Both the position numbers and the translations under genes were made by a program. From assembly GCA_965230335.1 (NCBI GenBank), contig CBDDKS010000006.1, positions 992,001 to 1,056,000 on the forward strand: a DNA stretch of 64,000 bases, given 5' to 3'. Position 1 is the stretch's first letter, and the number at the start of each line of letters is the position of its first letter. This DNA is from CBDDKS01 sp965230335. GTDB taxonomy: Bacteria > Pseudomonadota > Gammaproteobacteria > Enterobacterales > Kangiellaceae. Shown piece after piece: positions 35,118-43,342 of the stretch. The notes below the pieces were generated by a model. The model was not told the origin of the DNA. It ran no database searches and saw nothing but the letters and a program-made list of their open reading frames with translations.

Positions 35118-36908
35118 ATGTCACTTCAACCTTTAGATATCGCTATTATCCTTGTTTACCTTTTAACGACCTTGGGCATTGGATTTTATATTTCCAAATA
35201 CGCTTCAAAAGATTTAAATGCCTACTTTCTTGGTGGTAAAAAAATTCCCTGGTGGATGCTTGGTATTTCAAATGCATCGGGCATGTTTGATATTACAGGT
35301 ACTATGTGGCTGGTTTCTATGTGTTTTGTTTATGGAATGAAAAGTGCCTGGCTGCCATGGATATGGCCTATTTTTAACCAGGTTTTTTTAATGATTTATT
35401 TATCTATGTGGTTGAGACGTTCCAATGTACTGACGGGTGCAGAATGGCTGAAAACTCGCTTTGGTTCTGGTCATGGTGCTGAACTATGTCATATTACTGT
35501 CGTTATTTTTGCCATTATTAGTGCTATTGGATTTATCGCCTACGCATTTAAAGGCATTGGTAAGTTTGCAGTTGTCTTTTTTCCCTGGGAATTATCAGCC
35601 GATATGTATGCACTCATTATTTTTACTATAACCACTTTATATGTTGTGAAAGGTGGTATGTTCAGTGTCGTTTTTACAGAGCTTCTACAGTTTATTATCA
35701 TGACAATTGCTGCCATTGCCGTCGGTATCATAGCCATCAATCTAGTGAGTCCTCAAGCATTAGAAGCAGCGATACCTCAAGGTTGGAAAGACTTATCTTT
35801 TGGCTGGCATCTGGATTTAAACTGGACTGGTGTTATCGATTCAGTGAACCAAAAAATTCAAAGTGATGGTTACTCTTTATTCGGCTTCTTTTTCATCATG
35901 ATGCTATTTAAAGGTATTCTTTCCAGCATGGCAGGACCAGTACCTAATTATGACATGCAACGCATATTAGCTACTAAATCACCTCAAGAAGCGGCAAAAA
36001 TGAGTGGTATTGTTTCTCTGGTTATGTTTTTCCCTCGCTATATGATGGTTGCAGGACTCACTGTATTAGCTTTAGTTTTTATGGGCCCCGAAATTCAGGA
36101 AAATAATCAGGCTTTTGATTTTGAACAAATATTACCTTATGCCATCAATCATTTCATTCCTGTGGGTTTAACCGGATTACTCATTGCTGGTCTCTTGGCA
36201 GCATTCATGTCAACCTTTGCAGCAACCGTGAACGCAGCCCCTGTGTATCTGGTGAATGATATTTATAAACGTTACTTTAACCCTCAGGCAAATAAGAAAA
36301 CTTATATACACATGAGCTACTTGGTTTCGTCTATATTAGTTATACTTGGTGTCGCTATGGGATTTCTCATATCCAGCATCAATGATATTATGCTTTGGAT
36401 TTTTGGTGCTTTATTTGGTGGTTATGCAGCACCAAATTTACTAAAGTGGCATTGGTGGCGCTTTAATGCATATGGTTATTTCGGTGGCATGATATCAGGA
36501 TTAATTGCTTCACTGCTTCTCCCATTAATTCATCCAGATTTACAACCTTTATTTGCATTTCCTTATCTATTAATTGCAGGTCTCTTGGGTTCTATTGCTG
36601 GTACTTTACTAACCCCACAAGAAGATGAAGCGGTTTTAAAAGATTTTTATAAAAAAGTGCAACCATGGGGTTTCTGGAAACCCATCAAAGAAAAAATACT
36701 GTTGGAATCACCGGAATTCCAACATCATAACCATTTTAGTCGTGATATGTTTAATGTCATCATTGGGATTATTTGGCAGTTCACTCTGGTGTTAATTCCA
36801 ATATATCTGGTCATTAGAGAAATACAAGCGATGGTGATAACTTTGATTATTACCTTAATTACTTCATATATTTTAAAGAAAAACTGGTACGATAAACTTG
36901 AAAGGTAG
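35118..36908 (+). CDS. Sodium:solute symporter (SSS family)
   Basis: This 596-aa protein has about 13-14 membrane helices, and the SSS start (DIAIILVYLLTTLGIGFYIS, then AYFLGGKKIPWWMLGISNASGMFDITGT) is clear. Family members import sugars, amino acids or vitamins with Na+. Between GH2 beta-mannosidase and GH92 genes it probably imports a core saccharide such as Man-GlcNAc, or mannose. Sodium use suits a marine or saline habitat. It overlaps the longest reading of the next GH92 gene only if that gene starts at an upstream ATG. Confidence 0.9.
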   Translation: MSLQPLDIAIILVYLLTTLGIGFYISKYASKDLNAYFLGGKKIPWWMLGISNASGMFDITGTMWLVSMCFVYGMKSAWLPWIWPIFNQVFLMIYLSMWLRRSNVLTGAEWLKTRFGSGHGAELCHITVVIFAIISAIGFIAYAFKGIGKFAVVFFPWELSADMYALIIFTITTLYVVKGGMFSVVFTELLQFIIMTIAAIAVGIIAINLVSPQALEAAIPQGWKDLSFGWHLDLNWTGVIDSVNQKIQSDGYSLFGFFFIMMLFKGILSSMAGPVPNYDMQRILATKSPQEAAKMSGIVSLVMFFPRYMMVAGLTVLALVFMGPEIQENNQAFDFEQILPYAINHFIPVGLTGLLIAGLLAAFMSTFAATVNAAPVYLVNDIYKRYFNPQANKKTYIHMSYLVSSILVILGVAMGFLISSINDIMLWIFGALFGGYAAPNLLKWHWWRFNAYGYFGGMISGLIASLLLPLIHPDLQPLFAFPYLLIAGLLGSIAGTLLTPQEDEAVLKDFYKKVQPWGFWKPIKEKILLESPEFQHHNHFSRDMFNVIIGIIWQFTLVLIPIYLVIREIQAMVITLIITLITSYILKKNWYDKLER

Positions 36909-36915
36909 CCAACCA

Positions 36916-39186
36916 ATGAAAAAAGTATTCTCTTATTCACTATCACTGTTCATAAGTTGTTTACTATTAGTGGGTTGTACAAACATACCATCCAAGAAAA
37001 ATAACATAACCTCTTTTTCAAATAATACAAAAGAGACAACAACGGATACTTCACTTTTAAAATACGTTGATCCTTTTATTGGCACTGGAGGACATGGTCA
37101 TACTTTCCCAGGTGCTGTTGTACCTTTTGGTATGGTGCAATTAAGTCCTGACAATATTTCAAAAGGTTGGGACTGGACATCAGGTTACCACTACTCTGAT
37201 AATGAATTGGTTGGTTTTAGTCATACACATTTATCAGGTACAGGTGTAGGTGACTTGCTTGATATTTTATTTATGCCATTTCGCGGTGAGTACAGTCAAC
37301 GACGAAAAGAAGGTGAAGGATTTGTCATCAGTCAATACAGTCACGATAAAGAAAAAGCTTCACCCGGTTATTACTCCGTTGAACTACCCAACGAACAAGT
37401 CACTGTTGAGTTAACTGCAACAGAGAGAACGGGCATTCATCGTTATCATTTTAAAGGTGATACAACCGCTCAATTACTGGTCGATCTTGGTTATTCTCAG
37501 AATTATGATAAACCTGTAGCCACCATGCTGAGAGTTTTGGATGATAAAACCATTTTAGGTTATCGAATTTCTACCGGTTGGGCCAAACATCAAGCCGTTT
37601 ATTTTATAGCCAAATTTAATCATTCTTTTGAACACCAGCTCTACATTGAAGGAAATCCTATTAACGGCCAAATCATTCAAGGTGAAAATTCACAATTTTC
37701 CGAAATTGTTTTATCTTTCAATAATTTAAAGAATAAACCTCTGGTTGCTAAAGTAGGTTTATCCTATTCAAGTATTCATGGCGCTAAAGAAAATTTAAAA
37801 GTAGAAGCAGAGCCTTTTGATTTTGAGCAAATAAAACTATCAGCAGAACAAAAATGGGTATCAAAATTAAATCAATTTAACGTTATTGATAATAATGAAA
37901 ACAATAAAACTAAATTTTATACCGCACTCTATCATAGCTATTTAGCGCCACAAATTTTTAATGATGTCAATGGTGATTTTTATGGTGCAGATGGCAGTCT
38001 CCATCATGGCAAAAATTATCAACGCTATAGTTTATTTTCACTTTGGGATACTTTTAGAGCATTACACCCATTATTAACCATCAGTGAACCCGATAAAATA
38101 GATAATATGGTTAAATCCATGTTAGGTTTTTATGAAGAAACAGGCGTTTTACCCACTTGGGATCTGATGTCTAATGAAACCGATGTGATGATTGGCTACC
38201 ATGCTGTCCCAGTAATTATTGATGCCTATTTTAAAGGTTTAACCCAGGTTGATCCTGAAAAAATATTTGAAGCCTGTAAAACATCTGCAATGCAACAACG
38301 TTTTGGTATTCATCTACTGGATCAATATGGTTATATACCTTCTGAATTAGAAATTGAAGCCGTGTCTAAAACTTTGGAATATGCCTTTGATGATTGGGCT
38401 ATTGCCCAATTAGCAAAAGCTCTTGGTAAAATCAAAGATTATGAATACTTTATTCAACGATCACAATCTTACAGAAACTTATTTGATACGAAAACCCAGT
38501 TTATGCGTGGTAAAAACAAACATGGTGAATGGGTAAAAAACTTTAATCCTATTTATGTTGACCATAGAAAAACTGATTACACAGAAGCCAATGCCTGGCA
38601 ATATACTTGGTTTGTTCCTCACAATATAAAGGATTTAATCCATCTTTTTGGTTCTGAGAAAACATTCATAAAAAAACTCGATCAACTATTTACAATCAGT
38701 TCAACAATGGAAGGTGATGTTTCTCCTGATATTTCTGGATTAATCGGACAATATGCTCACGGTAATGAGCCTTGTCATCATATACCTTATCTATATAGTT
38801 ATACAAAAGACAAGTGGAAAGGCGAACAGCGTATTAAAGAAATAAGAGAGACTATGTATGCAACCTCTCCTGATGGGTTAGCTGGTAATGACGATGTTGG
38901 TCAAATATCTGCCTGGTTTGTTTTTAGCGCGCTAGGTTTTTATCCTGTCAATCCCGTTGATGGTCAATATGTTTTAGGCACACCTTTATTTAAAGAGGTG
39001 CAAATCAAACTGGATAATGGAAAACAATTTATCATAAAACAGGAAGGGGACAGCAAAAATAATTATATTAATCAAACACAATTAAACAACACACTATTAA
39101 ATACACACTCAATCACACATGATCAATTAATGAGTGGTGGTGAGTTATTATTTTCTTTTGGAAAATCAATGCCTGAATTGAAATAA
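36916..39186 (+). CDS. GH92 alpha-mannosidase lipoprotein (NEPCHH type)
   Basis: The ATG at 36916, with AAGGTAG about ten bases upstream, gives 756 aa with lipobox LVGC; an ATG six codons earlier overlaps the symporter gene and is less likely. GH92 motifs: YVDPFIGTGGHGHTFPGAVV, FSLWDTFRALHPL, acid motif GNEPCHHIPYLY (Glu618), and AGNDDVGQISAWFVFSALGFYP. It is closest to the 21271-23481 paralogue, which suggests they arose by duplication. It is the last gene of the right operon. Confidence 0.94.
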   Translation: MKKVFSYSLSLFISCLLLVGCTNIPSKKNNITSFSNNTKETTTDTSLLKYVDPFIGTGGHGHTFPGAVVPFGMVQLSPDNISKGWDWTSGYHYSDNELVGFSHTHLSGTGVGDLLDILFMPFRGEYSQRRKEGEGFVISQYSHDKEKASPGYYSVELPNEQVTVELTATERTGIHRYHFKGDTTAQLLVDLGYSQNYDKPVATMLRVLDDKTILGYRISTGWAKHQAVYFIAKFNHSFEHQLYIEGNPINGQIIQGENSQFSEIVLSFNNLKNKPLVAKVGLSYSSIHGAKENLKVEAEPFDFEQIKLSAEQKWVSKLNQFNVIDNNENNKTKFYTALYHSYLAPQIFNDVNGDFYGADGSLHHGKNYQRYSLFSLWDTFRALHPLLTISEPDKIDNMVKSMLGFYEETGVLPTWDLMSNETDVMIGYHAVPVIIDAYFKGLTQVDPEKIFEACKTSAMQQRFGIHLLDQYGYIPSELEIEAVSKTLEYAFDDWAIAQLAKALGKIKDYEYFIQRSQSYRNLFDTKTQFMRGKNKHGEWVKNFNPIYVDHRKTDYTEANAWQYTWFVPHNIKDLIHLFGSEKTFIKKLDQLFTISSTMEGDVSPDISGLIGQYAHGNEPCHHIPYLYSYTKDKWKGEQRIKEIRETMYATSPDGLAGNDDVGQISAWFVFSALGFYPVNPVDGQYVLGTPLFKEVQIKLDNGKQFIIKQEGDSKNNYINQTQLNNTLLNTHSITHDQLMSGGELLFSFGKSMPELK

Positions 39187-39225
39187 TACATTAGGAATAT
39201 CCTGAAGCTCTCGTTTTAATGAAGA

Positions 39226-39253
39226 CTAGAACCTGTTTATCTTTGATAGGATA
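39226..39253 (+). repeat. Divergent copy of the interspersed repeat (copy E)
   Basis: CTGTTTATCTTTGATAGG matches the repeat core with changes. It overlaps the end of the sigma-factor gene and marks the right edge of the N-glycan locus in the same orientation as copy C. Confidence 0.4.
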
Positions 39254-39821
39254 ATGATTTTAATTTTTCAGTGGCTCTGTAAATTCGCATTTTAGTTGCA
39301 CTGATACTGAGTCCTGTTATTTCAGAAACTTCTTCAAATTTTAAATTGGCAATAAATCTTAAAGTGAGTAACTCTTTATCCATTTTGTCTAATTTATTTA
39401 ATAATTTATGTGCATCCAATAAATCGGTAGATATTTCTATTTTTTTAGGTTGTAAAGCATCATTTGACAACATTTCTAATATATCACGTGAACGCTTTAG
39501 TTTTTCTCGCATATTAGAGCAGGTATTCATAGCTATTCTGATAATCCATGTTTTAAAACTTGATCGATATTCAAAATTTTTAAGAGCACCATATACCTTT
39601 ACCATAACTTCCTGCACAACATCTTCCACATCATCAGGATTATCAACCAAACGAAAACAAACCGCCGATAATACCTTTTGATGACGTTTCATCAAGGTTT
39701 CATAAGCGGATGTCTGATAAGGTAACTGCATCTGTGCCTGTTTGACTAAATCTACATCAGGATCAGGCTTTAGAAGATGAACGTGTTCCTCATCTTGAGT
39801 ATTATCTAAAAATTCTGTCAT
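39237..39821 (-). CDS. ECF-type sigma-70 family sigma factor
   Basis: This 194-aa protein has region 2 (DVEDVVQEVMVKVYGALKNF, YRSSFKTWIIRIAMNT) and region 4 (LDKMDKELLTLRFIANLKFE, EVSEITGLSISATKMRIYRA). No anti-sigma gene with a zinc motif is adjacent; instead it follows an MscS-like channel gene and a small protein gene on the same strand. It may direct a cell-envelope or osmotic stress response that includes its neighbours. Confidence 0.9.
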   Translation of the reverse strand: MTEFLDNTQDEEHVHLLKPDPDVDLVKQAQMQLPYQTSAYETLMKRHQKVLSAVCFRLVDNPDDVEDVVQEVMVKVYGALKNFEYRSSFKTWIIRIAMNTCSNMREKLKRSRDILEMLSNDALQPKKIEISTDLLDAHKLLNKLDKMDKELLTLRFIANLKFEEVSEITGLSISATKMRIYRATEKLKSLSYQR

Positions 39822-39881
39822 AAAAAAGAAATGTCTTTCCAGGTCATGACGCCTGAAAAGTCATTCTCTATTCATTGGATT

Positions 39882-40721
39882 TTAAGACAAAATTTCCAGT
39901 TCTTTATCAATAAGGCGGCTATTAGGAATAGCAACACGCCGTGATTCATCAACCTGAATAATTAAACTTGTTGAACTCACTTCAATCACTCTACCGACAA
40001 TATCACCAATTTTTACTTTATCACCTTCAGCACACATTTCTCTTACGTAAACACCGGCAACAACATTACCGGCAATATCACGTGTTCCCAAACCTAAAGC
40101 CAGTGCAAGAGATGCTGCACCTGCAAACAATACAATAACCACAACTTTATTTAATAGATCTGTTTCAATTTCCAGTTGCCCAATTGCTAGAGAAATAACC
40201 ACCACGACAATAACCGCGTAAACAACATTACCAATGGCTTTTTCGTAACCTAAATTAATACTTCCCAATGCTGTTTCAATACCCGTTCTCACCAAACTGG
40301 CTGCAAACAAACCCAACATTGCCACTAATAACGCCCCTATCAGTTTAGGCACATATAAGGCAAAATTATTAATCATTTCAGAAACACGCTCCAAACCCAA
40401 TGCATCCGATGCAGCAACAATAAAAATAAGAAAAATAAGCCAAAATATAATTTTTCCAAATATGAGTGATGGTGTTGTAGAAATTCCTGAGTTACCAACT
40501 GTTGTTCCTAATCCCGCTTTTTCACTGAGTTTATCAAATCCTATTTTTACCAATAGTTTGCTGATAATTTTTGCAATGACTTTGGCAATAAAATAGCCAC
40601 CCAATAATAGTAATATTGCTGACACCAGGCTGGGTAGGAATTCAAGCAAAGTATTCCAAATTGCTGAATAATCAAAAGATGATTTTAGGGTATTCAAAGT
40701 AGAGTCTATGGGATTACTCAT
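39882..40721 (-). CDS. Mechanosensitive-channel-like membrane protein (TM-helix repeat type)
   Basis: This 279-aa protein has about five membrane segments (LVSAILLLLGGYFIAKVIAK, LIGALLVAMLGLFAASLVR, NVVYAVIVVVVISLAIGQL, VVVIVLFAGAASLALALGLG). The last is followed by an MscS-like pore and short beta domain (GTRDIAGNVVAGVYVREMCA, VGRVIEVSSTSLIIQVDESR). It lacks the large MscS C-terminal cage, so its role in osmotic protection is a family-based inference. It sits 15 bp after the small gene upstream and 60 bp before the sigma-factor gene. Confidence 0.82.
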   Translation of the reverse strand: MSNPIDSTLNTLKSSFDYSAIWNTLLEFLPSLVSAILLLLGGYFIAKVIAKIISKLLVKIGFDKLSEKAGLGTTVGNSGISTTPSLIFGKIIFWLIFLIFIVAASDALGLERVSEMINNFALYVPKLIGALLVAMLGLFAASLVRTGIETALGSINLGYEKAIGNVVYAVIVVVVISLAIGQLEIETDLLNKVVVIVLFAGAASLALALGLGTRDIAGNVVAGVYVREMCAEGDKVKIGDIVGRVIEVSSTSLIIQVDESRRVAIPNSRLIDKELEILS

Positions 40722-40736
40722 GTGAGATCCTCCTGT

Positions 40737-41003
40737 TTATTTTTTAAAAGTGTTTTTAGATAAATCTGTCTGAGGGGAATAGGTTTTTATTTGTTTTTGT
40801 TGCCTAGCAAAATAAGCAAAAACAGGAGCCAGTATTTTTGCTAATGTCGTCCAAAACTTTACAAAAGCAAATAACATAGCATCTCTTTTGTAAATATTTT
40901 GGCGTGTTCGCTTCAAGGCATAATCCACCGAAACCTGTGTTTCCAGTGAAGTATCAAGGTCACCACCCAGTAATGTTTTTATTTCTTGGTCATCTTGTGG
41001 CAT
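40737..41003 (-). CDS. Small hypothetical protein
   Basis: This 88-aa protein is first in the minus-strand unit with the channel and sigma-factor genes. Residues 40-68 (RDAMLFAFVKFWTTLAKILAPVFAYFARQQ) form an amphipathic or membrane helix; the ends are polar. I know no family. By position it could modulate the channel or the sigma factor, but no anti-sigma signature is visible. Confidence 0.65.
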   Translation of the reverse strand: MPQDDQEIKTLLGGDLDTSLETQVSVDYALKRTRQNIYKRDAMLFAFVKFWTTLAKILAPVFAYFARQQKQIKTYSPQTDLSKNTFKK

Positions 41004-41185
41004 TGTGCAAAAACCTTATATTTTATAGTCAATATTACTATGACATAACGTTACGTTAAAAAGTCACATGAATAATTTAATAAAAAAATTGTGACTTTTA
41101 TCTTCCCCACCCACTCCAATAAGACAATCAACACAAATGCGAGTTGAAAAATAACGTCAATTAAAAATTAATATGGGGAAATACT

Positions 41186-42022
41186 ATGGAAACAATAACA
41201 GACTATATCGCATCATTGAGTGTCAACGACATTCTAATTTATGCCAAGCCGTTCATTATAGCATTATTTATGCTTATTATTGGTTGGTGGATTATTAAAA
41301 AGTTTTCTTCCTGGATCAGTTCTGTAACTGACACCAAACTACCTGATAAAACTTTAGCTAAATTTTTTTCCAGTGCTACAGAAATTATTCTTAAAGTTTT
41401 ATTGGTGATTAGTATTGCGTCCTATATCGGTATTGAAACAACATCTTTTCTTGCAGTATTAGGTGCCGCAGGTCTGGCTGTTGGCCTAGCATTACAAGGT
41501 AGCTTATCGAACTTTGCCGGCGGTGTCATGATACTGATTTTTAGACCAATACAAATCGGTGAATACATAGAAGCACAGGGATTTGAAGGCATCGTGACGG
41601 ACATTGGTATTTTTGTTACTCAACTCAAAACTTTTGATGAAAAAATTATTATTCTACCTAATGGCCCTTTAGCAAATGGCAATATTGTCAATCACACTCG
41701 TTCAGATATCAGAGCAGTAGAAATTAATATTGGCATCAGTTATAGCGATAATATTGCTTTAGCAAAAAAGTCCATGGAATCCGTATTATATAACGATACA
41801 CGAATCCTAAGAAATAAAAATAATATTGTAGAAGTCATTGATCTGGGAGAAAGTTCTGTCGATTTTATCGTCCGTGCTTTTACAAAAACAGAGAACTACT
41901 GGGAATTATTCTTTTCTCTAAGACCATTACTCAAACAAGCTGTTGAAGAAGTTGGGGCAACCATACCTTTCCCTCAAAGAGATGTGCATCTTCTAAAACA
42001 TTCTCAAGAAACCTCTATTTAG
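41186..42022 (+). CDS. Small-conductance mechanosensitive channel (MscS type)
   Basis: This 278-aa protein is near the length of E. coli MscS. Three N-terminal helices end in the pore helix (LAVLGAAGLAVGLALQGSLS, NFAGGVMILIFRPIQIGEYI), followed by the beta domain (ILPNGPLANGNIVNHTRSDI) and the alpha/beta cage. It opens under membrane tension to release solutes at hypo-osmotic shock. It is divergent from the unit with the second channel-like gene. Confidence 0.95.
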   Translation: METITDYIASLSVNDILIYAKPFIIALFMLIIGWWIIKKFSSWISSVTDTKLPDKTLAKFFSSATEIILKVLLVISIASYIGIETTSFLAVLGAAGLAVGLALQGSLSNFAGGVMILIFRPIQIGEYIEAQGFEGIVTDIGIFVTQLKTFDEKIIILPNGPLANGNIVNHTRSDIRAVEINIGISYSDNIALAKKSMESVLYNDTRILRNKNNIVEVIDLGESSVDFIVRAFTKTENYWELFFSLRPLLKQAVEEVGATIPFPQRDVHLLKHSQETSI

Positions 42023-42059
42023 CTATAAAAGAACAACAATTCCTATTCATTTTCGTTTT

Positions 42060-42109
42060 AATCGGCGGCTTCCGACCAAACCTGGACTCCCCACAGGAAG
42101 TCGTCGATT
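42060..42109 (+). promoter_or_regulatory. Long hairpin between mscS-type gene and repeat lipoprotein gene
   Basis: Bases 42060-42073 pair with 42096-42109 (14 bp, two G-U pairs; arms AATCGGCGGCTTCC and GGAAGTCGTCGATT). A weak T-run follows. It may be the terminator of the channel gene or a leader structure of the lipoprotein gene, whose ATG is 31 bp on. Confidence 0.45.
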
Positions 42110-42140
42110 ATTTATCTAACCGTAACCAGGAGAAAACATC

Positions 42141-43283
42141 ATGAAACATTCTTTATTATTTGGGCTTTTATCAACCAGTTTTATTGTTTTATCAGGCTGT
42201 TCCAGTAAAGGCGATCATAGTATCACATCAACCAACGTACATAATGAATCGCAAACACTAAAAGAAGAGATTTCTCGCTTAGAAAGAGAAAATCAAAAGC
42301 TTGCTAAAAAATCATCTTATGTTGATGAATTAGAGCATGAAATTCAAACACTTAAAAACAATCATTCGTTACCGTCTAAAACCCATTTATTATCAGGCAA
42401 CTCAGAAAAAGGACATGCAGATTTACCTCCTAACTCAAAACCTGGAGAATGTTATTCACGTGTTTTGATTCCTGCAAAGTATAAAACATCGAAAGAGCGT
42501 GTTCTTTCTAAAGCAGAATCTTATCGAATTGAAACCATTCCTGCTGAATATAAATACATTAATCAAAAAGTCCTGGTAGAAGAAGCTTCTCAAAAACTTG
42601 TTGTTATTCCAGCAACTTATAAAACAGTCACAGAACAAGTTATTGTATCTGAAAAATCATCCAAAGTTGTTGAAATTCCTGCTATCTACGAAATGGTATC
42701 TGAACGTATCCTGGTACGTCCTGCTTATACAACATGGAAAAAAGGGACAGGACCAATACAAAAAGTAGATGATACAACAGGAGAAATCATGTGTTTGGTT
42801 GAAGTACCTGCAGAATATAAAACTGTCACTAAAAGAGTGGTTAAACAACCTGCGACCACTAAAACTATTGATATTCCTGCAAAATACAAAACCATCAATA
42901 GAAAAGTAATTGATAAAGCCGCATCCACACGAACGATTGAAATCCCAGCAAAGTATAACACCGTCTCTGTTAAAACACTTATCAAACCTGCATCCGAAAG
43001 AAAGATAAAAATTCCTGCGGAATACCGTACTGTTACCAAAAGAGAATTGGTTGAAGGTTCCTATTTACAATGGCGTCCAATATTGTGCAAAACCAATACG
43101 ACAGTCAATGTTGTCAAACGTATACAAGAAGCTTTAACTACTGCAGGTTATAATCCTGGCAGAATAGATGGCGTTTTAGGCAGAGATACCATGAATGCAG
43201 TCACTCAATTCCAACGTAAAAATAAACTACCTGCAGGTCAGCTGACGATAGAAACCTTAAAAGCACTTAAAGTTTCTCTATAA
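42141..43283 (+). CDS. Lipoprotein with about eight 23-residue repeats and a peptidoglycan-binding domain
   Basis: This 380-aa protein has lipobox LSGC, a short coiled coil (LKEEISRLERENQKLAKKSS), then repeats of the type IPAKYKTVTKRVVxxPAxTKxxE (residues about 110-315), and a C-terminal PG_binding_1 domain (VVKRIQEALTTAGYNPGRID, GVLGRDTMNAVTQFQ). One repeat is interrupted by an insert with GTGPIQKVDDTTGEIMC. The layout suggests a tether between outer membrane and cell wall. Its position beside the MscS-type genes fits an envelope-stress role. Confidence 0.85.
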   Translation: MKHSLLFGLLSTSFIVLSGCSSKGDHSITSTNVHNESQTLKEEISRLERENQKLAKKSSYVDELEHEIQTLKNNHSLPSKTHLLSGNSEKGHADLPPNSKPGECYSRVLIPAKYKTSKERVLSKAESYRIETIPAEYKYINQKVLVEEASQKLVVIPATYKTVTEQVIVSEKSSKVVEIPAIYEMVSERILVRPAYTTWKKGTGPIQKVDDTTGEIMCLVEVPAEYKTVTKRVVKQPATTKTIDIPAKYKTINRKVIDKAASTRTIEIPAKYNTVSVKTLIKPASERKIKIPAEYRTVTKRELVEGSYLQWRPILCKTNTTVNVVKRIQEALTTAGYNPGRIDGVLGRDTMNAVTQFQRKNKLPAGQLTIETLKALKVSL

Positions 43284-43308
43284 ATCATATAACAACTTCT
43301 CTAACAAC

Positions 43309-43342
43309 AAGGAATCTGGTAATAATTAGTATCAGATTCCTT
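43309..43342. terminator. Bidirectional hairpin between convergent genes
   Basis: AAGGAATCTG (43309-43318) pairs perfectly with CAGATTCCTT (43333-43342), extendable by three inner pairs. It lies between the repeat lipoprotein and the convergent AsmA-like gene and overlaps the latter's stop. T-tracts are weak. Confidence 0.5.

Noticed and set aside
36898..36915. Upstream start for the last GH92 gene
   Set aside because: It would overlap the symporter gene and add charged residues before the lipoprotein signal; the ATG at 36916 fits the signal and ribosome-binding site better.
19010..39186. Polysaccharide utilisation locus of Bacteroidetes type
   Set aside because: No SusC, SusD or TonB-dependent receptor and no hybrid two-component or ECF/anti-sigma pair; regulator and transporters are of proteobacterial kinds.
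42480..43050. Regularly spaced direct repeats, possible CRISPR
   Set aside because: The repeats are degenerate at DNA level, in frame, and encode the IPAKYKTV units of a lipoprotein. No spacers of constant length and no cas genes.
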